The position numbers and the translations under genes are program-made. 64,000 nt of DNA from Heloderma charlesbogerti. Its lineage: Eukaryota; Chordata; Lepidosauria; Squamata; Helodermatidae. How positions within the stretch are numbered: the stretch's first letter is position 1; every line of letters begins with the position of its first letter. The notes beneath the pieces are model-generated. The model made no database searches. It was given only the letters and a program-made list of their open reading frames with translations, and had not been told where the DNA came from. Positions 1 to 12,544 of the stretch are shown piece by piece. The stretch lies in the NCBI GenBank assembly GCA_026122225.1, contig JANEZZ010001901.1:620001-684000 (forward strand), written 5' to 3'.

Positions 1-50
1 GGTCAGTTCTCAGGGAACCGACCTCGGAGTGCAGGCTCCAAGATCGGTTC

Positions 51-960
51 ATAGAATCATAGAATAGTGGGGTTGGAAGGGGCCTACCTCCTGCTCAGTG
101 CAGGACTCCAAATCAGAGCATCCCTGACAGATGGCTGTCCAGCCTCATCTTGAATGCCTCCAGTGTGGGAGAGCCCACTACCTCCCTAGGTAATTGGTTC
201 CACTGTTGTATTGCTCTAACAGTCAGGAAGTTTTTCCTGATGTTCAGCCGGAATCTGGCTTCCTGTAACTTGAGCCCATTCTTCCGTGTCCTGCACTCTG
301 GGATGATCGAGAAGAGATCCTGGCCTTCCTCTCTGTGACCACCTTTCAAGTACTTGAAGAGCGCTATCCTATCTCCCCTCAGTCTTCTCTTCTCAAGTTA
401 AACATGCCCAGTTCTTTCAGTCTCTCCTCATAGGGCTTTGTTTCCAGTCCCCTGATCATCTTTGTCGCCCTCCTCTGAACCCTCTCCAGCTTGTCTGTAT
501 CCTTCTTAAAGTGCAGTGCCCAGAACTGGACACAGTACTCCAGATGAGGCCTAACCAGTGCTGAGTAGAGGGGAACTAGTACTTCCCGGGATTTGGAAGC
601 GATGCTTCTATTAATGCAGCCCAAAAGAGCATTGGCCTTTTTTGCAGCCACATCACATGGTTGGCTCATATTCAGTTTGTAATCTACAACAGTTCCAAGA
701 TCTTTCTCGCTTGTAGTGTTGTTGAGCCACATATCCCCCATCTTGTAACTGTGCATTTGCTTTCTTTTTCCTAGGTGAAGAACTTGGAATTTATCCCTAT
801 TAAATTTCATTCTGTTGTTTTCTGCCCAGTGCTCCAGTCTATCAAGATCACTTTGAATTTTGTTTCTGTCTTCCAAGGTATTAGCTATCCTGCCCAATGT
901 TGTGTCATCTGCAAATTCAATCAGCATTCCCTGCACCTCCTCCTCCCAAGTCATTAATAA
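51..960 (-). mobile_element. CR1 LINE, 5'-truncated
   Basis: The minus strand encodes the end of a CR1 reverse transcriptase: FADDTTLG, then DLDRLEHWAENNRMKFN, EKDLGTVVD, AAKKANALLGCI, PLYSALVRPHLEYCVQFW, ERVQRRATKMIRGLE, and in another frame WNQLPREVVGSPTLEAFKMRLD. The 3' end carries the CR1 hallmark of repeated ATTCTATG (plus strand 51-70). The coding region is broken by at least one frameshift, so it is a dead copy. It interrupts a MITE whose halves lie at 1-50 and 961-1013. Confidence 0.92.
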
Positions 961-1013
961 CCGATGTATCCTATGGCTGTCTAGCCGCTAACGGCCATAG
1001 GATTGCACCCTAA
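961..1013. mobile_element. Right end of a Harbinger-like MITE split by CR1 (left remnant at 1-50)
   Basis: Ends ATAGGATTGCACCC followed by TAA, the same terminus as the complete copies at 8008-8457 and 55532-55982. Bases 1-50 match the interior of those copies (GGGAACCGACCTCGGAG against GGGAACCGACTTCGGAG). The CR1 therefore landed inside the MITE. Confidence 0.65.
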
Positions 1014-1116
1014 ATCATAAAACATCACCACCCCACACAGAAGGAGTAGGAACTGACTAAGTGGCATAATGGGCAATTCATTACTGATGTGGTGCTATAC
1101 TGAACAGGAGCATTTA

Positions 1117-1441
1117 GAGCTTTTCTACATGAAGCATTTATTGTGCACTCATGATTCCTTATTCACAGTTGTTTATGGGTTCTTTAGATGACGTTGTGAT
1201 CCTCCAAAAGAGCACTTTTCGGGGCGGGGGGTTAGAGCAGGGAAAATGAGGTATTATTTCTTAAAGTGAAAGATAAGGTAGTTTCCTACTTGTATATTTG
1301 CACTATTCCACTATGGCACAGCATCACCTAGAGGTTATGTACCAGGAAAGGAAAAGCTCTTTGTGTAGAGCTCAGATGTCAATTCTGTGATGAAACTGAA
1401 AGTAGATACAACTATTAACAGCCTCATGTAGAAAAACTCTT
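1117..1441. mobile_element. Short non-autonomous DNA element with terminal inverted repeats
   Basis: Ends GAGCTTTTCTACATGAAGC and GCCTCATGTAGAAAAACTC are inverted copies of each other. The interior (GCATTTATTGTGCACTC, GTGATCCTCCA) matches the elements near 8476-8870, 15142-15527 and 15795-16180. There is no coding capacity. hAT-like affiliation is a guess. Confidence 0.5.
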
Positions 1442-1881
1442 AGAGGGAGAAGCCACAAGGAAGAAATATCCAATTAAAGGCACAGTAACCCTGAAACGCT
1501 TAAGTAGTGCTTTCCCAGTCCACACTGGATGGGCTAGCACTCCAATTGTGAAAACTGTGAAAAAAAAATCTACAAATCAGGTATGAAAAAAGATGGGAGG
1601 TCAACACAGAAAACACTGGAATACAATTGGCAATGATATCCGGGTTCTCTCTAGAAAGGAAATGAACAAATAATCGCACTTCCAGATGTATAGCGTGGAA
1701 GCAACTTTTGTCCCATTAAGTTTTTGCCCTGTTATTTGCATGTGTATAGGTCACATGCACAAAGAACGAGGAAATTAGCTGTAAGCTTGTTACTTACAAG
1801 TAGACCCACAGGCAAGGCCAAAAAAAGGGGGGAAACAGTTCTCTCAAGCATTTAAAATGTTTGTTTCAAAATCAGTCTTAC

Positions 1882-4800
1882 TTGAAAATTGTAGCTGACA
1901 CCTATTTCTAGTGAATGGGCACATTCTTTGATGTTTCCTTGAGAGAGGTGGATCTGGGCCATAAGAAGATTGGCATCCGTTAATGTTGGGTCCAACTCTA
2001 AACAACGCTGCAGGGTACCCTGGGCAGTTTCTAGTTCTCCTGCAAAATAGCCTATTATATTATTTTGTTCCAGACACTTTGTTTCATACAAATACACCTA
2101 TGTCATATTTCTCAGTCTGGTGCAGGCCTTCCTGAGCAAGCACAGCAATTAACTAACTTGCTCCCGTATTACTCATTAGCTTCTGCAAGGTCCCATCACA
2201 AGGCTCAGAACTTATGCAAGGGGAGAGAAAGAGAGGACAAAAAACCCTGCCCTGCCATTTCTGCCTTACCTCACCCTGCCGAGTTCTCTCAAGTCCTTAC
2301 ATCTTATTCATATTCACCATTTAAGAGAAAAGAGCACTCACACGATGGTAGACACCTTCAAAGCTTTTTAATCTCCAACCTTTATATAGAGTTTAATCAA
2401 CATTTAAAAAAAAATCTAAGTGAAAAGTACTAATAATCTAAATTCCAGGTAAATTTGTATTTTTTTCTTTGAGTAAACAATCAGATCTTACGTTACCTGA
2501 TAAATATTTAACCTGTGCCATTAGAAAAAGAGGCTCTATCATCCCAGGAGCTGCTTTTACAAGTGGATTCAAAATTATAGTTGCTTGCTTAAGAAGAGAA
2601 GATAAAACTTGACCAGGTAACCGAGGCTATGGAAAAAAAAATGAAAATACATATTTTCCAAGAATATAAAATACAGGGTAAAATGAATTTGTTTGGTATA
2701 CAATTCCCATGTGTAGCCCATGGGTCATATGCTGTTGATGAGCCACAATCTGGCTACCCAACACACAAGCCTTCCATGAACATACCTGAATGCTGATGGA
2801 AATATTTCTAAATGACAGTATCACAAATTATTGCAGAACAGAGAACAAATGACGATGTACAATAATGCATCTAAAATATTGTAGCAAAAATGCTATTGTG
2901 TAGCATCATGTATAGGGATGAACCTGCTTTGCTTCCTATAATGTTCACATTTTTTGAAGCACAAGTTCATTCCATCCCATTTCTGCAGAAGTTCGCAATT
3001 TATTTTTAAATTGGAGAACTTCATAATAAATGGGAGATTTATGAAAAATGCAGTTTAATTGCATTCTGGTTTGTGTATTAGTTCAGAAAGTGTGAATTAG
3101 GTTAGTTTGAATTAAAATGTGAATCAAACAAATGTCATCCCCATCTCTAGTGAAAAACTCACCAGCTCTAAACTTTTGAATAGCTAAATATTTATTTATT
3201 TATTTATTTATTTATTATTATTAAATTTATTAATCGCCCATCTGGCTGGTCACCCAGCCACTCTGGGCGATGTACAACATACAATAAAAACAGTTTAAAA
3301 CAATAAAATTCTACAATAAAAACGTTTTCTAAAATACCCTAACCCACCCCAAATGCCTGCCTGAACAACGTTTTTAATGCATGACAGAAGCTCATTAAAG
3401 AGGGGGCATGACGGAGTTCCCTAGGGAGGGAGTTGCACAGAGTGGGGGCCACCACAGAAAAGGCCCTCTCCCTCGTCCCCACCAGTCTAGCTGTCCTGGC
3501 TGATGGGACAGAGAGAAGGCCATCCGAGGCTGATCTTGTTAAGCAGCCTGTCTGGTGCTGCTGGAGGCGCTCCTTAAGATAGGCTGGGCCAGAACCATAT
3601 AGGGTTTTAAAGGTCAAAACCAACACCTTGAATTTGGCCCGGAAAACAACTGGTAACCAGTGCAACTCCTTCAGCACTGGAGTGATGTGATCTCGCCAGC
3701 GGCTGCCTTTAATCAGGCGAGCCGCTGCGTTCTGTACCAGCTGCAGTTTCCGAACCTTCTTCAAGGGTAACCCCACGTAGAGCGCATTACAGTAGTCTAA
3801 ACGAGAGGAGACCAGGGCATGTACTACCGATGGGAGCAGACGGTCGGGAAGGAAGGGGCGCAGCCGCCGTATCAGATGGAGTTGATACAGCGCTGTCCAG
3901 CTCACAGCTGACACCTGAGCCTCCATGGACAGCTGGGAGTCCAAAATGACCCCCAGGCTGCGGACCTGGTCTTTCAAGGGTAGCCGTACCCCATTCAACA
4001 CCAGGTCAACATCCCCCAGCCTCCTCTTGTCTCCCACCAAAAGTACCTCGGTCTTGTCAGGGTTCAGCTTCAGCCTATTCCTCCCCATCCAGCCACTCAC
4101 CGTCTCCAGACATTTGGCAGGGATTCTACGGCCAACCTTGGTGAAGATTTAAACGAGAGGTAGAGCTGCGTGTCATCCGCATATTGATGACACTGCACCC
4201 CAAACCTCCTGATGATAGCCCCCAGCGGCTTCACATAGATGTTAAATAGCATCGGGGAGAGGATGGAACCCTGTGGCACCCCACAAGTGGCCACGGGTCC
4301 GAAACCTCCTTTCCCAGTGCTGCCCTCTGGTACCTGCCTGAGAGGAAGGACCGGAACCACCGCAATACGGTGTCCCCAATGCCCAACCCCTCCAGGCGGT
4401 CCAGGAGGATACCGTGGTCAACGGTATCAAAAGCCGCTGAGAGGTCGAGGAGAACAAGGAAGGAGCACTCACCCCTATCCAGAGCCCTCCTCATATCATC
4501 TACCAAGGCGACCAAGGCCGTTTCTGTCCCATGCCCAGGCCTGAAGCCCGACTGAAATGGGTCTAGATAATCAGTTTCTTCCAAGTGTGCCTTCAACTGC
4601 ACCGCCACCACCCACTCAATCACCTTGCCCAAAAATGGCAGATTTGAGACTGGACGAAAGTTGTTCAAAACTTGAGGATCCAAGAAGGGCTTCTTTAAGA
4701 GCGGTCTTATCACTGCCTCGAGGGCTGATGGCATCACTCCCTCCTCAAGGGAGGCGTTCACCACCGCCTTGATCCCCTCACCCAGTCTCTCTCTGCAGCT

Positions 4801-7800
4801 CATAATGAGCCAAGATGGGCAAGGATCAAGTAAGCAGGTGGTCGGCCGTACCAATGAAAGCACCTTGTCCACTTCATCAGGAGGAAGAAGCTGGAACCGA
4901 TCCCACAAAACCGGTTTGCCACAGGCCACCTCTTGCTCACTAACTGTATCCACAGCGTGCATACAGCTCTAATCTAATACACCTAATCTAATATTAGGTG
5001 CATACACACCTAATCTGATCAATTTTATCTGCAAAGTGCTTTGCCAAGGCTTCACAGGAGGCCTTAGAATGCTCCAGTGGCTCCGGACCACTTGGAACAG
5101 CCTCCTGGGACAGCACTCTGCAGACGCGATGGAGGCAGCATAATATTCCTTTTTTGCTGCCTTCACCGCCACGTGATAGGCTGAAGATACAGCTCTAGCC
5201 CGTGTCTGATCGTCTTTGGAGCAAGACTTCCGCCACCGGCGCTCTAGCCGTCTCACCTCCTGTTTCAGAGCTCGTAACCGTGGATTGAACCATGGTGCAG
5301 TCCGAGCCCTGTTCAGGGGGAGAGAGCGTTTCGGAGCCACCTGATCTAATGCCCCAGTGATTGCGGCATTCCAGCCACCCACCAGGGTCTCGACCGAGTG
5401 GCCATTGGCATGCCCCAGAAAATCCCCAAGCGCATTCAGGAATCTATTTGGATCCATAAGACGCCTGGGGTGGACCATTTTAAAGGGTCCTCCACCCCTG
5501 CGGAGGGGTTGTGGAACCGAGAAGTCCAACGTCACCAGATAGTGATCTGACCATGACAAGGGGGTGGTGGATATACCCCCGACTTCCAGATCACTCCCCA
5601 CTTCTCCAGAAACAAACACAAGGTCTAGTGCATGACCGGCTACATGGGTGGGCCCAGTTAGAATATGGTGCAGCTCCCAGGAGGCCTTGGTCTCCATGAA
5701 GTCCTGAGGTGCTCCTGTGAGGATGGCCTCCGAATGTACGTTGAAGTCCCCCAACACCAGTAAGTTAGGGGACTGTACACGCACATCAGAGACCACCTCA
5801 AGCACCTCGGCCAGGGAGTCAGTCGTGCAGCGGGGTGGACGGTAAACGAGCAGAATCCCCAGACTGCCCGTCGGGCCCAACCTCCAGTACATGCACTCAG
5901 CACCCTTGGTCTCCCGGAGAGGGGGTCTGGTGAAGACCAAGGACTCTCGGTAGATAACAGCCACTCCCCCTCCCCGATCCCCAGCCCTCGGCTGCTGTGC
6001 ATACGAAAATCCAGCTGGACACATGGCTGCAAGGGTTGGAGCAGCAGCCTCGGCCAGCCAGGTCTCCATAATACATGCCAGGTCTGCACCCTCATCCAGG
6101 ATCATGTATATTGTTCCAGGCTCAGGCTGCAGGGGGTACTGACAAAGCATGGCAGGAGTCCAGGCTAGTTCATGAGAGCATGGTCAGCTCACTGTGGAGC
6201 TGGTACCATGTCAGTGTGGATACAAAGCATTCAAGAGCAGGAGGCTTGGAACGTTGCTGTAGCAATGCTCTGGAGAGCTTAAGCACTTCTGTCAAGCTCC
6301 ACCGTAAGGAAACTGCTGGGACTTAGAGGGCCCATGCCCAATTCATCAGAGCCTAGTTTCAGCGGAGATGGGAAGACCCATATTGCCTCTGGATATGGTG
6401 TGGTAGTTGAGAGGTGCCTCCTTAACTTCCCAGGGTTCTGTGGAGAAGTTGTTGCAGCCAGGATGGGGACAGGGTTACCTCCTCAGGCTGTGCAGGTGAA
6501 CATATCACTAGTTCCTGCCCCTCCCATCCCACCCTCCCAGGAATCTCTCTCTCTGGGGATGGCTTCTGAATCCAGTCTTTTCTCATCCTCTGTGTCCTCA
6601 GACCCCTCTTCTGATAGCAGGGCTCCGAGTCCTAGACCATGACAACATATTCCTCACTGGGTACCGATAGTTAAAAGATGCTTTCTTAAATTAACAGTTA
6701 TTTTTAAGGCCGTGGCTACTACCTCTTGGGCACCCTGCAACTGCTTGTGTGAGAGCAGGAGAGAAGCAATTTGATAGTTGGAATGTCACCAGCCAGCAAA
6801 GGAGACAGAAGTCTAGCAAGCAGCAGCTTGGGAGAACTGCAAGTCCTGTCTACTACTTGCTTTTGGTAGGACTGGTGCCACTGTAAAAGCTAGCACTGTC
6901 TGTCTGCTTGGGGCTTACAAAACACTGTAAGCCGTGCTCAAAGTGGGGGTGGGGCTGGAGGATATGGGATGGTTTCATTTCAATTTTGTCTGAGGTCCAT
7001 TTTGTCAGGGGTGTTTCTGAGTGCAGGGAGTGGGATAGCAGTTCAGATTCTGAAGGAGAACCATCAGACATGGGGGAGGTGTTTTCCCAGGCTAGTCCAG
7101 ATATGAGTAGGCCTGCTTCTCAGGTTACAAATGTCCAGATGGCTGAGCTTGAGGGTCCCTCCTCACCCCCACCCCTGTGAGAGGCAGCGAACAGGAGGAT
7201 AACTTAATAGATGCCAGGTGCAGGCATAGAGCAAAGAGAGAGAAGGCAGGGGCGGAACTTAGATGGTCTACCCGATTGACCTTGCGTGAAAAGCTGCACT
7301 TAGAAGCTTCACGACAAGAGAGGGACCCCCCCGTTAAGTTAGGCTAGTGAGACCGCCTCCCTCTTCAAATGGCAGGCAACTCTCGTAAATTCCATTTGAA
7401 TCCCCTGAAGGCACTCCTTGTAGACAGAGAGTCTCTGAGAATTTGCATCAGTATGACCCTGTGAAGTAATGGATTAAAAGCCATAGACTGAAGCCTCTCG
7501 TCTGTGTATGTTTGAGGCGTGAAGTGAAGTGGGGGCTAAGGGAATCCTGACACATTCACTGTCTTTTTAATCCTATAAACTATTTGGTAACAAGCTTGAA
7601 TTAGTACATTTACACTTTCAAACAATTACAGCCACTTATCAATCATTCCCATGAAAAGTATAGCTACTACATATGAAGTCAAAACCATGAATAAATACAG
7701 CCTAATATTAGGCATGACATACCTTCCAAAAAGTTTCCAGATATTCTCATTGTGTATTTGTGTGCACTTCAACATTGCAGGAGCAGGGCAAGAAGTGTAG

Positions 7801-10800
7801 TCAGCATGACAATGGCCCATTCCCAACCATGGTTTTACATAATCTTCTGGCTTTGTAGCAGAGGGCCAACCAAGCTGATGAACATTACACTGGATGCTGC
7901 TTTTAGTACTATGGAGTTTCTTATATGAGCAATGATAATATTCATAGTCCTGAATGCCCACTCACATTCTGCCATTGATACAATCAACTTTTGAATAGCT
8001 ACTTTAAGGGAGCAATCCTATCACCCATAGACAGCATCTGGGAGGCCATAGGATAGTTCGGATTTTTAGATCTGACATTGGAGACAGCACTCCGACCTTG
8101 GAACCTAGAGTCCAGATTCCCCGCCACCTTCCCTTTGCAGCTGGTGCGGAGAAGAACCGCACCAGCTGCCTCTCTAGGCTCACAAAAGTGACCTTGGAGA
8201 GGAGGGAAAGGGGGTGGTTCTGTGGATGGGGAGAGGTCTGAGGACGTCAGCTTATGAAGAATCCTCCAGCCTCCCCATTCTCCTTCCCTCCCACTCTGCA
8301 GAGCCCCAGCTAGATGGGTGAGAAAGCCTGTCTAATTAAAATACAGAGTGGGAGGAGCACGGAAGCAAAGATTGCCTCCGCACTCCCCCCACTCTGCATA
8401 GGATGCCTGTCAGCCTCTGAGTTCAGAGCCTAACGGCATCCCAATAGGATTGCACTCTAAGTGGCTGAAGGTCCTTTGGTATATTGGCCATTTCGGCACA
8501 AGGCATTTATCGTGCACTTGTGATTGGTCACTCATGGAAGTTTGCAGGTCCTATACACAACGTCGTCATCCTCCAGGGCACCTCCTGCTTTTTGCAATCT
8601 TTATTGTGCTTTTTTCATGACGATGAAAGTCCAGCATTTTCCCTCCTCCTGTTAGGAACTGTGGTAAATCTATGGTGTACTGATGAAATGGTGCTTTATC
8701 GTAGCAATATCACAGCATCATCTAGTGGCTTTATAATGAAACATATAGAACTTGCCCAGAAAGGAAAAAAAAACACATAGGAAGGAGCTGATCATAATCC
8801 CACAAGGAATCCAGAAGCAAAAGCCCCGGTAAAGTTGCAGGATTTTAGCTTCATGTAGAGGAGCCCATTGTCACAGTCAGCTTTTACCACGTATTCTCAG
8901 AAGAGAATAGGGCTATTCCCACCTTCTAGCCTTGCCCAAGCCAGAGCGGTTTGTGAAGTTGGGAGAGAGCAGGAAAGAGGAAACTGTCTTTGCAAATACC
9001 CATCTCTCCCAGCATTACAAACAGCTCTGGCCTGGATCACGTGACTTTTCTCAATACTAGTGTAAGTCTGCTCCCAGGAAGACTGTATATCAATTGAAAA
9101 GGAGTGGGAAGGTTTTAGGTCTACCTGAAAAGAAGTGGGATAGCAACCCACCTCATCCAACTTGGAGCATTGACTGCAAGTCTCCAACACTTTCTCCTCA
9201 CAAGCAAACTGACTATATAAAAGGCTTGTCCCGCACCACACACCAAAATTTCCTACTGTTCAAGATAGCAGGATACACAAAACAAGATTTCCCACCTGTT
9301 TGGGACAGAAGACCAAATACTCTTTCACAATTTCAATCAAAAACATGGGGTTCAGCTTTTCATAATATTCAATGCTCAAAGGAAGTCCATGCAAAGCAGA
9401 AAAATGAAGTTCTGCAGCTTCGTTGAGAAGGGTGCTGGCAGTCTGCTCATTCTTATTTTTCCTTGAAGCAATTACAGCTTGAAGATAAGCTAGGGCCTGT
9501 GGGACACAGAATGCTAATTCTTACTCGACATTAGGGTTTTTTAATGATCAACTTAAAAGGCTCCTTTTAGCTAATACCCATGAAGATCAGTGCAGATGTA
9601 CAAATAAACTTGAGTTTACAGAGTGGGAGTGTGAGATCACCTGCTCCCTCCTCCTTCACATGTGAATTCCACCCATCACCCCTCTACTGGGCTTTGGGTA
9701 TTATGTGTGATCAGCACCAACTCAAGATGGATTTTAACCCAGGAATTCACCTAACCTTGTTTTAAGAAACTAGTTTTAATCATGATCCTCAAAGTGAATT
9801 TAGGAGCATCCCTGAGTTCCTTTTAACCAAACCTGGCAACGGTTGCAGGGGGAAGAGAGCAAGTCAACATTTCCAGTCTGTAAAAGCCGGCTTATTTTAC
9901 CTCTGCACAATCACATATGATGTGTCTACATTAAAGTGCTAAATAGCAAGTATTAATACTCACCTGTTTGCCATCATGCAACAAATGTATTTGTTGTACA
10001 GAAACCTACACTGCTCCTATGATGGCAGAAATTATAATAATGTATAAATATTATGATCATGCAATTCTGCAAAAACACTAAACATCTGTAAACATTATTT
10101 GTGCAATAAAAGAGTACAACCTGAAGGACAATCTCTATGGCAAAGCAGACATTCCATCCACCCCAAATTAGCAGAGAATGCCTTTGCCACCAAATGCTAT
10201 ATAGGAATTACAATTCTCATAATGCACTCGGAGAACTGGCAAAGTGGTAAATTTCCTATAAAGGAAACCAACAAAGTCACTGATGAGAATAAAATTATTC
10301 CCTGTCCTGCCAATTAGGGCACTCTAGCACTCCCCTACTTCAAGATACATTTTAATGAACTAATCTGCCAAGCCAAACAGGCGCTTTACCATCTGGAATG
10401 TGTATGTGTGAATAGTTACTCAGCAACTATGCATGTGATCTCCCCTATGATAAGACTTCTGATCCCAGTCAGCATGAAATGTTATAGCAGCAGGGACTGC
10501 TACCTAACAAACCTGGTGACCTGAGGCGGGTGGTGGTCAACATGCCCAGTGGCTTTCTTCAACCAGATTCAACCTGGAGTCTATCAGCTGCTGACCCTTC
10601 TGACATGTTCAGAGCCTAGCGACATTAGACTGGGCAGAAAGTTACAGTGGATGAGACAGCAGAGACCACCAATGAACAAATATGCTGTGATCTGGGGTTG
10701 CAGGGCATTCACCTGCATCAAGGCCACAGGTTGCCAATGCATAGTCTAGAATATGTGTATAAAAAGACATCAAAGGAAATAAGTGTATTCTAACTGAAGA

Positions 10801-12481
10801 TTTTCCAATGGACTGCTGAACTTCTTTTAGGAACTCCAGTTGTTGCTCTGCTTCTTCTAGCTTCCCTCCAAGCACCTGGCACCATATAATCCCTGCAAAG
10901 AAATTAAACCTATTCAGCAATAAGTTACATTTTCATATATATGGTACTTTTAATTATAACCACAAACGTTTACTTGTAATTATTATCATTATACGTTTGA
11001 CAGCATGAGGACCCATACTGGTAAAGTATCATGAATTAGTACAGGGCAGAGCTGTGTCACTTGCCTAGCATCCAGTGCTATTTTAACTGCAGAAACTCCT
11101 CTCTTGTCACTGCTTCAGCTAGTATATCCCCTTACAACTAGGCATACAATTTAGCAATCACAGAACGACAGCTTGTTTACCTGTAACTGTGGTTCTTGAA
11201 GTGGTCATCATACATATGGGCTCTGCACCTGCATGGAGCCTCCATTCAGGAAACTTTGTCAAAGGACAAGAGCGTTCCCAACAAGGCAGCCGCAATGGCG
11301 GTTGAAGAACTGAGGGAATGGGTGGGAATATGTGCAGTAGGGCGGTGGGGGTGGGTTCCCGCCAAAAATCTCTCAGCTATAGAAGTTTCCTGAACGGAGG
11401 CTCCGCGCAGGCGCAGAGCCCATATGTGTGATGCACACAGACCATGAAGAAGAACTGTTATTTGAGGGAATGGCAGCAGTCTCTAGCTTAGACCCACGCA
11501 ACGTGCAACTCCTCAGCCAAATGCAGCCCATCAGCCATGCGTACATGATGTCTACCAGGAGCTCAATAAACCTGTTTTTGGCCACTTATCTGAGACTGAA
11601 TAAAGCTGGGGGGGCTGGGGCTGTTGAGCCCCTGGCAGGTATTGTATTAAGGGGCCCTTTGTCCTATTTTTAACATCTGGAGCATGAAATCAATAAACAC
11701 ACCACAAATCAGTACACGAATTCCTATATTAAGTCTAACTGTCCTTGTTATAGATAAGTTTGAGAATTAGCTATACTTGGCTAGCAGGCTGTTTGGTTGG
11801 TAGACCACAAGTTGGACAGGTCTGAGCCAGAGGCTGCTGCCAACTTACATATTACTAGAAGATGTGGAATCTTCACAAGCATTTTATTTGTAACTCACAT
11901 CTCGCTATGTGGTAGATGCACAACATGTTTCTTAACACATGCTGAGCACTTCAGGAAATGCTTCTTTTATACTTCAACCTTATTTTCTTAAAACCATAAT
12001 GTGAAAATCTTCTCAGAAGAGTTTGCTACGGTCCTTGCAAGACAACCTGCATGCCAGTTCATAAACTCATCTGGGCTGTGGATCCCCTTTGCACAGTGGA
12101 TAAGCAGGTACATGATCTCCTCCCGCTCCAGTATGAACATAATGTAGTGTCTGATGTGACAAATCCACATGTAGGGCCATATGCCTGAAGAAAAAACTGG
12201 TGCCTCTTTCCCACTTTTTTCAGGGGGAGAATTACGAGGGTGGGGGGTTGGAGAGGACGGAGGGTGTTTTTATATAGCAGTTCGAAAGCAAGAAATTGCA
12301 AGTAGATAAATAGGTACTGCCTCGGCGGGAAAGGTAACAGCACCTCCGTGCACCTCGGTGTTCAGTCATGCCGGCCACATGACCACGGAAGCGTCTTCGG
12401 ACAGCGCTGGCTCTTCGGCTTAGAAACGGGGATGAGCACCGCACCCTAGAGTCGGACACGACTGGTTGGGGACACCTTTAC

Positions 12482-12544
<63 letters not shown>

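Noticed and set aside
6640..7552. Solo LTR beginning TGACAAC and ending CTGACA
   Set aside because: No short flanking duplication and no second LTR or primer-binding site; TG...CA ends alone are too weak.
7626..7961. 111-codon minus-strand ORF in TTC21A intron 11
   Set aside because: A hydrophobic C-terminus is visible, but there is no family resemblance and no splice support.
12485..12541. Regular repeats as a CRISPR array
   Set aside because: Simple TA/CA microsatellite in a vertebrate genome; no spacers.
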